From: Saprospiraceae bacterium
GTDB taxonomy: Bacteria > Bacteroidota > Bacteroidia > Chitinophagales > Saprospiraceae
Direction of reading: 5' to 3'
DNA length: 46,263 bases
Assembly (NCBI GenBank): GCA_017985675.1
Contig: JAGNXB010000019.1
Span: 1 to 46,263, forward strand
Each line of letters starts with the position of its first letter. Within the stretch, counting starts at the first letter, position 1. The notes below the pieces were generated by a model that saw only the letters and a program-made list of their open reading frames with translations, was not told the DNA's origin and did no database searches. This document shows positions 1-7,916 of this stretch, in pieces. Made by a program: the position numbers and the translations under genes.

Positions 1-267
1 TCCTCCAACGAAGAACACGATTTATCAGCCGCTTTTACAATTACCCCAACTCCAGCGAGTAATATAGCCACTATTTGGTCTACCATGCCCGCAGGTTCTT
101 CTATTGACCTTTTAGATTTATTTGGCCGTACTATTATGGTTGATAAATATGAGGGACCAGGACATTTGTTAACCTTATCCGGCATGCAGAGCGGTACATA
201 TATTGTACGCATTTCTGCCCCCGGCATAGGCCAAGCCATACAGAGGCTCCAAGTTATTCAACGCTAA
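1..267 (+). CDS. C-terminal part of a T9SS type A sorting-domain protein (5' end outside window)
   Basis: The reading frame is open from the first base to a TAA at 265-267, so this is the 3' end of a longer gene. The 88 visible residues form a T9SS type A C-terminal domain: an ITPTPAS-type start (the usual 'hydrophobic-x-PNP' position), then LLDLFGRTI, then SGTYIVRIS and a basic, hydrophobic tail ending IQRLQVIQR. In this family the domain is recognised by the type IX secretion machinery and removed or anchored at the cell surface, so the protein is probably exported. Its catalytic or binding part lies outside the window, so no function can be given. An ATG at 85 is internal to the domain and is not a real start. 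A hairpin follows directly. Confidence 0.85.
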   Translation, partial: SSNEEHDLSAAFTITPTPASNIATIWSTMPAGSSIDLLDLFGRTIMVDKYEGPGHLLTLSGMQSGTYIVRISAPGIGQAIQRLQVIQR

Positions 268-282
268 ATTGTTTTATTTCTA

Positions 283-314
283 CAGGGGATACGTATTCAC
301 ATATGTATCCCCTG
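283..314 (+). terminator. Hairpin terminator after the first gene
   Basis: A perfect 10-bp stem (CAGGGGATAC / GTATCCCCTG) around a 12-base loop begins 15 bases after the stop codon. It is followed by a T/A-rich stretch rather than a clean T-run. It separates the first gene from the next one, which starts at 331. Confidence 0.55.
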
Positions 315-330
315 CTTTAAATTTATTTAT

Positions 331-1839
331 ATGCGAACCGCTATAATCTTATACATACTATTTTTTTCAATCGTCGAAGCATCTACCCAAAAAAATGATT
401 ATACATGGCTATTAGGATATGAACCAATAAATGTGGATCCAGATAGCAATATTGGAATTAGTATAATTCAATTCAATAATGGAATAAATAATGCAACATA
501 TTTAGGAGGAGCAGGAGATATGTTACTAACAAATGCTAGTATTTCCCATCCTGAAACAGCAGAATTGTTAGCTTATACAGATGGGTGCCGGATATTCAAT
601 CGAAATTTTGAAATAATGGAAAATGGCAACCATATCAATTTTGGTATAAGGTGGACACTTCGTTGTGAAACAAATGAATTGACCTATTATCCGGTCAGAA
701 ATAGTAGCCTGATCCTGCCACGGCCCGGCATGCCGGATGAATATTATATTATTCATGCTAAAGATACTATAACCCCAGAAGTTGATATTTATATTGAAAA
801 ACTTTTATACTCAACAATTCATTTCGAAAATAATGAAGATGGGATAGTAAGCTCCAAGAACAAAACTATTTACAAAGGTAAAATAAATTGGTGTGAACTT
901 CATGCCGTGAAACATGCAAATGGGTTAGATTGGTGGGTAATGATGATCGGTCATGTGAACAATACCTACATGCGCTTTCTGGTCCAAAAAGATAGTCTTT
1001 TTTTGCATAGTACCCAGGACATTGGTCCTGTTGATGATCCGGGCGGTGGAAGTAATTTGCAATTTAGTCCTGACGGTACACAGTTAGCCAGATTTAGTCG
1101 CGACGAGGGCATCGTGCTGTTTGATTTTGATCGTGCTACAGGGGAGCTGTCCAATCTTCGCCAATGGGCATTACCTGATACTACATTCACCTATTTTGCT
1201 ACAGGTGCTTTCTCTCCCAGCTCCCGGTATATTTATATCAACAATACACATCGATTATGGCAATTGGACACCTGGGCGACAGATTTTGCAGGTAGTGCAG
1301 TTCAGATTGCCGAGTGGGATGGATTTATTTGGAAGAACTTTTTTGTTACAGCTTTTCAATATTTGGTGATCGGTCCTGACTGCAAGATGTATATGAATAC
1401 CAATGGCACCACACCCTTCCTGCATGTGGTGCATCAGCCCGATCAGCCAGGGCTGGCATGTGGCTTCGAGCAGCGGGCCGTAATGCTACCCGCCACCAAT
1501 GGTCAATGTATGCCCAATCTGGTCAATTATCGCTTGGATACTGGTCCGGTGTGTGACAGTACGCTCAGCACATCCTCCTTTCTGCCAGTACGAGCACAAA
1601 CTCTCATTCTGGATGTTCGTCCCAATCCGGCAATAGAGCAAGTCACCATAAGTCTTCCTGAGAGCCTGCCTGGTGGCACCCTGACTGTTTTTGATGTACA
1701 AGGCAGGGAGGTTTTTGCATCTCCATGGCCTGGCCAACAACTTGAAATAAACCTTAGGGGCTGGTCCGCGGGTCATTATTTCATCAATCTTTATGATGTG
1801 GATGGTAGGTATGCCAGCGGCAGGCTGGTGGTGGAGTGA
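331..1839 (+). CDS. Exported propeller-like protein with T9SS type A sorting domain
   Basis: This 502-residue protein begins with a hydrophobic signal peptide (residues 1-20, ILYILFFSIVEAS). The middle (about 230-400) has propeller-like repeats such as LQFSPDGTQLARFS and GAFSPSSRYIYINN, and ends in a stretch (LPATNGQCMPNLVNYRL) resembling the 'IPNFPNYRLGP' signature common in Bacteroidota surface propeller proteins. Residues about 420-502 are a T9SS type A sorting domain (DVRPNPAIEQVTI, LTVFDVQGREV, AGHYFINLY, RLVVE). It is probably secreted to the cell surface, with unknown substrate. The first 600 or so bases are visibly AT-rich, while the rest is closer to the flanking genes; this suggests a mosaic gene or relaxed codon use in the N-terminal part. 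The gene on each side also encodes a T9SS client. The sorting domain is secure; any binding role is inference. Confidence 0.85.
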   Translation: MRTAIILYILFFSIVEASTQKNDYTWLLGYEPINVDPDSNIGISIIQFNNGINNATYLGGAGDMLLTNASISHPETAELLAYTDGCRIFNRNFEIMENGNHINFGIRWTLRCETNELTYYPVRNSSLILPRPGMPDEYYIIHAKDTITPEVDIYIEKLLYSTIHFENNEDGIVSSKNKTIYKGKINWCELHAVKHANGLDWWVMMIGHVNNTYMRFLVQKDSLFLHSTQDIGPVDDPGGGSNLQFSPDGTQLARFSRDEGIVLFDFDRATGELSNLRQWALPDTTFTYFATGAFSPSSRYIYINNTHRLWQLDTWATDFAGSAVQIAEWDGFIWKNFFVTAFQYLVIGPDCKMYMNTNGTTPFLHVVHQPDQPGLACGFEQRAVMLPATNGQCMPNLVNYRLDTGPVCDSTLSTSSFLPVRAQTLILDVRPNPAIEQVTISLPESLPGGTLTVFDVQGREVFASPWPGQQLEINLRGWSAGHYFINLYDVDGRYASGRLVVE

Positions 1840-2053
1840 TGAGGGCTCTCCAGGATGCATTGTGACCATTTATGTATTACAGATTTGGTGCTGATGTGGG
1901 TAGCTTTATCGTTTCATCCTCAGAATCAAAAAACCAATCCTTCCCCCTGTATTTCCCTGCTAACTATCGCCGTGAAAAATCGTAGTAGGTATCCGCATCT
2001 GATTCGTGGGAAAGATTATCTTTGAGTACAATGTCCTTCCTAAACCATTCGTT

Positions 2054-5000
2054 ATGCGTCTGTATTTGTACCTGCTTGGGCTGATCGCATTTTGCCCATT
2101 GTTTCTTTCCGCACAGTCACCTTCACCCAAAACGTTTGAAAATCCACCCAGCCACCGCACAACCCGCGATTGGTTTACTCAAAAAGGCGCCTCCGTATAT
2201 TTTCATTTTAATCAGGCACCGGCTTCGGAGCTCCGGACAAATGGACTGACCTCTGCCAATTTTTTCTCCAGATTTGCACCGGAGCTGCACACAGGGCCTG
2301 ACGACACCTTCGTTAGCCAGCGGGCGGAAACGGATGCGCGGGGTCTTACCCATACCTTGTTTCACCAGTATTACCGGCAGATCCCTGTACATGGCGGCGG
2401 CATCATGCTGCATACCCGGCAAGGTCGACTGGAAAAAGCCAATGGCCGGTTTTATGCAGGTATCCAGCTCGATGTGCGTCCATCCATTAGTGAGGAAATA
2501 GCTATTATAAAAGCGTTTGCAGCGGTTAGCGGCACCGCAAAAAAAACAGCCGAGGACATAGCGCTGGTCATCACCTGTATCGACCCAAACCCCAAGACCG
2601 AACATTACCGGTTGGCCTACCGTATTCACGTTCATTCCGAGGATATTTTACAGCAATCTATTGTATTTATTGATGCCCATTCCGGCGCATTAGTGCGTCG
2701 TGTACCGACGGTTTGCACCGGCGACGTGACGGGTACCGCACATACCCTATTTAGTGGCCAGCGCTCGATTACTACGGACCAATTTGCCGGAGGTTATCGC
2801 TTGCAGCAATCGGGTCGTCCTATTCAAACTAAAAATATTCAGCATACCCAAAACCTCAACGCCGCTATCGACATTATCGATGCGGATAATGTGTGGCAGG
2901 AACAAATCAAAGTGATCCGGTCGCTTACACTGAATGTGATGAACCTGCCCTGGTGGCAAAGTCCCGGCCAAACCAAGCCCAGCATTTATTTGCTTTTTAA
3001 AGACGGCGGAAATAATACCGTTGCACAAACCATTCCACTCGCCGATTCCTTCCCGCCCTTTACTATTCCCATTCAATTGCCGCTTTATAATCCGCCCTAC
3101 ACTATTTCCTTTTTTGATGGTAACGGCACTGATTTTGGGGGTACCATAAATGTCAATGCCAATCCGGGCACGTGGAATTTTTCCGCTTTTGGAAATTCCG
3201 GCAATTATAAAGTCGTGCAGGAAAATAACCCTGCCCTGGATGCGCACTGGTGCATGCAGCAGACGTATGATTATTATTTAAACGAACACAGCCGCAACAG
3301 CTACGACAATGCCGGTGCCCTCATTCAGTCGTATGTCCATTTTGGATTTGGATGGCCTAATGGTGCCTGGACGCTGGACAAATTATTTCTCGGCGACGGT
3401 GATGGTGTAAGCACCACTTATCGTACTTATCTGAACGTCGTGTCCCACGAATTTACCCACGGTGTCATCAATAATAATGGCGGCGGTGGGTTGGATTATT
3501 TGGGTGAATCCGGTGCATTAAATGAGTCCTTTGCCGACATTTTCGGCACGGCCGTGGAGCACTATGCCAAACCCGATTCGGCCAATTGGCTGCATGGCGA
3601 AGAAGGATCCCTGATACCCGGAGGTTATGTCCGGTCGATGGAAAATCCACGCGCCAAACAACAGCCGGATACTTATGGTTTTAATGATTCGTATTGGGTC
3701 AATCCGGCCGATACAACCTTCGACTTTGGTGGCGTGCATGTCAATAGCGGCGTCCAAAATCATTGGTTTTATTTACTGTCTGAGGGAGGCAATGGCGTCA
3801 ATGAAAATGGCGACGCGTATAATGTGACCGGTATAGGTCTTGACAAAGCCGAACGCATCGCCTACCGCAATCTCACTACTTACATCACCGCATCCACGAG
3901 TTCCAATTATGAAGATGCACGGGAGGGATCGCTCATGGCCGCAGAAGATCTATTTGGTGCCGGTTCGCCGGAATACCTCGCTGTGGACAACGCGTGGTAT
4001 GCGGTTGGGATAGGAGATAATCCTATCCCGGCCTGCAATGGCCATACCGATCTATCCGATGTAAGCGGCACTCTTGATGATGGCAGTGGGTTGTCGAAGT
4101 ATTCCAAAAATACGGATTGTACCTGGCGCATCAATCCCAACGGAGCCAATACCGTTACATTGACCTTCACCGCATTTGATCTGGAGGATGGGAAAGATTT
4201 TCTGACCGTGTATGATGGCGGAGACATCAATGCACCTGTATTGCTCCAGGCTACCGGCAATGCGCTTCCTGCAGCGGTAACATCTAGTGATGGCATCCTT
4301 TTTATTCGATTTACATCTGATGCTTCCGGTTCGGCACAGGGATGGTCGGCTGATTATACTTCCGCTGCGATGACCTATTGCCAACCGCTGACAACACTAA
4401 GCGACCCAAGTGGTGACCTCGAAGATGGCAGCGGAGTGGAACGATATGGAAACAACAGCGATTGTTACTGGCTCATCGAACCAACGGATGCCGCCACAAT
4501 CACACTTGCCTTTTCGGAATTAGACACAGAAGAAGGATATGACCTCGTGACAGTGTATGATGGACCTACGATTGGGTCGGCGGTTTTGGGCACTTATTCC
4601 GGCAATACCATTCCAACGCCCATTACCTCGAGTGGCGGTGCTATGTTAGTCCGTTTTCAAAGTGATCCTCTCGTTCGGTTTGATGGCTGGGAGGCAAGTT
4701 ATACGTCCACGGTAGTTGCGCCCGGGTGTGCTGGTGCACAGGTCTTGCAGGACCCCATGGGAAGTTTCAGTGACGGCAGTGGTTTGAATAATTATACCAA
4801 CAACACGGATTGCACCTGGTTGATTTCGCCACAGGGAACCAATTCGATCACATTGGATTTTAGTGAAATGGATCTGGAATCTGGCAGTGACGTGGTAACG
4901 GTATACGATGGAGCCGATGAAAATGCACCGATCCTGTTATCGGCTAGTGGCAATATGTTGCCTGCTCAGGTAAGTTCGAGCGACGGGGTGATTTTTGTTC

Positions 5001-7063
5001 ATTTTACGTCCGATGGTGCCGGGGTAGCTCAGGGATGGGCCGCCACCTACACCTCATTGGCTCAGCCTTTTTGCCAGGGCACTACCACATTGACCAATGC
5101 CACGGGTGCTATTGAAGATGGCAGTGGCAACGGACGATATGGCAACAATAGCGACTGCTTCTGGCTGATCGAGCCTCAGGATGCGGTGAGTATTACCCTA
5201 ACGTTTACAGCGATGGCCACCGAGGAAGGTATTGATTTTGTGACGATTTACGATGGGGCTACGACCGGCTCACCTATTCTGGGTGATTATTCCGGTACGG
5301 ATATCCCGGCTCCGGTTACTTCCAGCGGAGGTGCGATGTTAATTCATTTTGAAAGTAGTGCATTAGGTAGGTTTGAGGGCTGGGCAGCCGATTATACCTC
5401 TGCGGGGCCGGTGCCGGGCTGTTCGGGCAGCCAGGTTTTAAATGCGGGCGCAGGCACCATCAGCGACGGGAGCGGACTCAATAGTTATGCAAATAATTCC
5501 GATTGTTCCTGGTTGATTGCTCCGCCGGGTGCGAATGCCATTACGCTTGATTTTACGGAAATGAATCTGGAATCGGGTAATGATGTGCTGACGGTTTATG
5601 ATGGCGCAGACGCCAATGCCCCGGTTCTTTTATCGGCTAGTGGCAATATGCTACCGGTACAGGTCACCTCCAGTGATGGGGTTCTCTTCATCCATTTCAC
5701 TACGAATGGGTCTGTCGTGGCTCAAGGCTGGGAGGTTAATTATGCTTCATCCATGGTGCCGTCATGCCTGGGCACCACCACGCTCAGCGCTGGATCGGGG
5801 GCCTTTGAAGATGGCAGTGGCACAGCGAATTATGCTAATAACAGTGATTGCTACTGGCTGATCGAGCCCACTGATGCGGAGAGCATTACACTCACCTTTA
5901 TGACAATGGTTACTGAAGATGGGTTTGATGTGGTGACGTTGTACGATGGTCCTACTGTCGGCTCGCCTATATTGGGTGTGTATTCCGGCACGGCGGTTCC
6001 TGCTCCGATCACTTCTAGTGGGGGTGCGTTGCTGGTGCATTTTGCAAGTAGCGCGCTGGGCCGTTTTGATGGATGGGCCGCAAGTTATACCTCTTCAGAA
6101 CCAGCGCCAGGCTGTACGGGCGGTCAGGTATTGAGCGCGGGTGCAGGAGCGATCAGTGATGGGAGCGGGACGAATAATTATGCGAATAATTCGGATTGTA
6201 CCTGGTTGATTGAGGTGCCCGGCAGCAGCACGATCAGTCTGCAATTTTCGGCAATGGCCTTGGAAAATGGGAAGGATTTTGTGCGGGTGTATGATGGGGC
6301 AGATGCCAATTCATCGTTGATATACAGTGGTACGGGGACTACCGTGCCCGGTCCTATCACTTCCAGCGACGGGGTTCTTTTTGTACACTTTGAGAGTGAT
6401 GCATCAGGTACAGGTGGTGGATGGGAAGCCTATTATACGGCCGATGCGGTCCAATACTGCTCGGGAACAACTTCCTTAACCGATCCTGTTGGGAATCTGG
6501 ATGATGGCAGTGGAACGAATAAATATGGCAACGGCAGTCTGTGTCAGTGGTTGATCGAACCGGAAAATGCAGAATCCATCACGTTTACTTTTGAGGAATT
6601 AAAAACGGCCGTTGAGGATGTAATCCGTGTATATGATGGATCGGATGGATCCGCTCCGCTCCTGGGGAGTTATTCGGGCAGCACCATACCTGGAGCGGTG
6701 ACCTCATCGGGAGGCGATATGTTTATTGAATTTACCACAGATGGCTTAGGACGGGATGAAGGCTGGAAAGCCATCTATGAGGCAAAAATCATTTCATCGA
6801 TAGCTGACAACAAATCTGATGTGGTTTGGCGTATTGTTCCCAATCCTTCAGACGGGCTATTTACGCTGATTGCAGAAGATGCACATACCCTGCCCGTTCT
6901 CTGTGAAATCTTTAATGCCCTGGGGGAAGTGGTACATTCGAAGCTTATACCGGTAGGTCAGCAAATGGTGCCTATAGATATGACGGGTCAGTCATCGGGT
7001 CTTTACCTGTTGCGGATGACTGCAGACCGGCAGAGCGCGGTTATGAAATTGGTGAAAAAGTAA
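2054..7063 (+). CDS. Secreted M4 (thermolysin-like) metallopeptidase with eight CUB domains and T9SS type A sorting domain
   Basis: A 1669-residue exported protease. The ATG at 2054 is preferred to the in-frame GTG at 2006 because it opens directly into a signal peptide (MRLYLYLLGLIAFCPLFLSA). Residues about 80-190 resemble the FTP/PepSY inhibitory propeptide (HQYYRQIPVHGGGIMLH). The M4 catalytic domain carries the zinc motif HEFTH (465-469), the third zinc ligand E491 in ALNESFAD, and the transition-state histidine H562 in GGVHVNSGV, so it should be active. Eight CUB domains follow (about 661-1575), each starting at a cysteine and carrying DGSG and a T/Y/F-W-L-I core; each keeps only two cysteines rather than the four typical of animal CUBs. 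The tail (IVPNPSDGLFTL, SGLYLLRMT, MKLVKK) is a T9SS type A sorting domain. Likely role: extracellular protein digestion, with the CUB array as spacer or binding module. The domains alternate between two subtypes in an exact 693-nt period. Confidence 0.93.
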   Translation: MRLYLYLLGLIAFCPLFLSAQSPSPKTFENPPSHRTTRDWFTQKGASVYFHFNQAPASELRTNGLTSANFFSRFAPELHTGPDDTFVSQRAETDARGLTHTLFHQYYRQIPVHGGGIMLHTRQGRLEKANGRFYAGIQLDVRPSISEEIAIIKAFAAVSGTAKKTAEDIALVITCIDPNPKTEHYRLAYRIHVHSEDILQQSIVFIDAHSGALVRRVPTVCTGDVTGTAHTLFSGQRSITTDQFAGGYRLQQSGRPIQTKNIQHTQNLNAAIDIIDADNVWQEQIKVIRSLTLNVMNLPWWQSPGQTKPSIYLLFKDGGNNTVAQTIPLADSFPPFTIPIQLPLYNPPYTISFFDGNGTDFGGTINVNANPGTWNFSAFGNSGNYKVVQENNPALDAHWCMQQTYDYYLNEHSRNSYDNAGALIQSYVHFGFGWPNGAWTLDKLFLGDGDGVSTTYRTYLNVVSHEFTHGVINNNGGGGLDYLGESGALNESFADIFGTAVEHYAKPDSANWLHGEEGSLIPGGYVRSMENPRAKQQPDTYGFNDSYWVNPADTTFDFGGVHVNSGVQNHWFYLLSEGGNGVNENGDAYNVTGIGLDKAERIAYRNLTTYITASTSSNYEDAREGSLMAAEDLFGAGSPEYLAVDNAWYAVGIGDNPIPACNGHTDLSDVSGTLDDGSGLSKYSKNTDCTWRINPNGANTVTLTFTAFDLEDGKDFLTVYDGGDINAPVLLQATGNALPAAVTSSDGILFIRFTSDASGSAQGWSADYTSAAMTYCQPLTTLSDPSGDLEDGSGVERYGNNSDCYWLIEPTDAATITLAFSELDTEEGYDLVTVYDGPTIGSAVLGTYSGNTIPTPITSSGGAMLVRFQSDPLVRFDGWEASYTSTVVAPGCAGAQVLQDPMGSFSDGSGLNNYTNNTDCTWLISPQGTNSITLDFSEMDLESGSDVVTVYDGADENAPILLSASGNMLPAQVSSSDGVIFVHFTSDGAGVAQGWAATYTSLAQPFCQGTTTLTNATGAIEDGSGNGRYGNNSDCFWLIEPQDAVSITLTFTAMATEEGIDFVTIYDGATTGSPILGDYSGTDIPAPVTSSGGAMLIHFESSALGRFEGWAADYTSAGPVPGCSGSQVLNAGAGTISDGSGLNSYANNSDCSWLIAPPGANAITLDFTEMNLESGNDVLTVYDGADANAPVLLSASGNMLPVQVTSSDGVLFIHFTTNGSVVAQGWEVNYASSMVPSCLGTTTLSAGSGAFEDGSGTANYANNSDCYWLIEPTDAESITLTFMTMVTEDGFDVVTLYDGPTVGSPILGVYSGTAVPAPITSSGGALLVHFASSALGRFDGWAASYTSSEPAPGCTGGQVLSAGAGAISDGSGTNNYANNSDCTWLIEVPGSSTISLQFSAMALENGKDFVRVYDGADANSSLIYSGTGTTVPGPITSSDGVLFVHFESDASGTGGGWEAYYTADAVQYCSGTTSLTDPVGNLDDGSGTNKYGNGSLCQWLIEPENAESITFTFEELKTAVEDVIRVYDGSDGSAPLLGSYSGSTIPGAVTSSGGDMFIEFTTDGLGRDEGWKAIYEAKIISSIADNKSDVVWRIVPNPSDGLFTLIAEDAHTLPVLCEIFNALGEVVHSKLIPVGQQMVPIDMTGQSSGLYLLRMTADRQSAVMKLVKK
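4034..6780 (+). repeat. Eight tandem CUB-coding repeats arranged as four 693-nt two-domain units
   Basis: The first cysteine codon of each domain lies at 4034, 4379, 4727, 5072, 5420, 5765, 6113 and 6458. The spacings alternate 345, 348, 345, 348, 345, 348, 345, so domains n and n+2 are always 693 bases (231 codons) apart. Odd domains carry 'TSSDG' after the fifth strand and mostly 'C-T-W-L-I'; even domains carry 'TSSGG' and 'YWLIEP' or 'FWLIEP'. This is what duplication of a two-domain block would leave, rather than of single domains. Confidence 0.9.
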
Positions 7064-7086
7064 GGGGTGTATTTCTAAAATGAAAA

Positions 7087-7121
7087 TCCGCAAGGAACAT
7101 CGGAGGATGTATCCTTGCGGA
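7087..7121 (+). terminator. Hairpin between convergent M4-protease and lipoprotein genes
   Basis: A perfect 10-bp stem (TCCGCAAGGA / TCCTTGCGGA) with a 15-base loop sits 24 bases after the protease stop and before the 3' end of the convergent lipoprotein gene. It lacks a clear T-run, so termination on either strand is likely but not certain. Confidence 0.45.
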
Positions 7122-7169
7122 CAACTCATTAAACACCTTAACCTTGGAAAAATGCGCTCTTAAATAATT

Positions 7170-7646
7170 CTATTCCGGCAGTTGTTCCAGTACAAGTTGA
7201 AGTAATACGCCATAAGCCTGAAGGGCTTCTGGCATAGCCGACGTTTGTGGATCGAGATGCCAATACACCATTTCGCCATCTACCTCTTTTGCTATATACA
7301 GGATACCCTGGTCTACACAGCCTGGACAACCGAAGCTTTCATCGGCATTGGTCAGCAACGTCTGTGGAAACTGGTCCATGGCAGGTAGTGCCTTTTGATA
7401 CAGCTCATCAGAGAGCGGGATAGCATTAAACAATGGCGGATTCTGGAACCGCCCCATTGCATCAGGATAAAGTTTGCCATCCTGGATTAGAAATATTTTG
7501 GAGTAACCCTGCGTGCTGAAGTCATTGTAATATCCAAACATAAACGACTCATCCTGAAAAGTGGATAAAAGTGTATTCTCTTTGTCGCTGCAGCCTTGTA
7601 GCGCAGTCATTACTAAAACAAGCGAAAGAATAATCGGCAACTTCAT
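7170..7646 (-). CDS. Small predicted lipoprotein of unknown function
   Basis: A 158-residue protein with a classic lipoprotein signal: a short basic and hydrophobic leader ending in a lipobox LQGC with the acceptor cysteine at residue 19. Signal peptidase II processing and lipid anchoring are therefore expected. The mature part has no domain I recognise. It has a CPGC pair (about residues 107-110, in SFGCPGCVDQGILYI) and a stretch MVYWHLDPQTSAMP near the end, features I associate with uncharacterised Bacteroidota lipoproteins. It is convergent with the M4 protease and is followed upstream by a repeat tract, so it appears to be monocistronic. Confidence 0.75.
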   Translation of the reverse strand: MKLPIILSLVLVMTALQGCSDKENTLLSTFQDESFMFGYYNDFSTQGYSKIFLIQDGKLYPDAMGRFQNPPLFNAIPLSDELYQKALPAMDQFPQTLLTNADESFGCPGCVDQGILYIAKEVDGEMVYWHLDPQTSAMPEALQAYGVLLQLVLEQLPE

Positions 7647-7731
7647 ACGATGATATTTTAAATGTTATGTAATGCGTGGTTTAAAGTATAAACGGAGGCT
7701 GGTAGTGATTCGTTGGGTAATGCGGCAGATG

Positions 7732-7863
7732 GAAGACAGACGACGGAGGACGGAGGACCGAGGACCGAGGAATAATCTGGAATCTGGAATCTGGAGACCG
7801 TGATGTGGTTGCGGAAGACAGACGACGGAGGAATAATCTGGAATCTGAGAATCTGGAATCTGG
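7732..7863. repeat. Low-complexity intergenic repeats (gacgacggagg and aatctggaatctgg units)
   Basis: The spacer holds two copies of a block reading roughly ggaagacagacgacggagga followed by one or more aatctgg units, plus a 'gaggaccgaggac' stretch. It ends in tctgggttgcgggatgcg. The same aatctgg and gggttgcgggatgcg words recur near 13480-13530, 39815-39843 and 40144-40165, which makes this a dispersed repeat family of the genome. Confidence 0.75.
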
Positions 7864-7916
7864 GTTGCGGGATGCGAGTTTCGAGGATTAATATATCAAT
7901 AATCTACTAAATTCCT

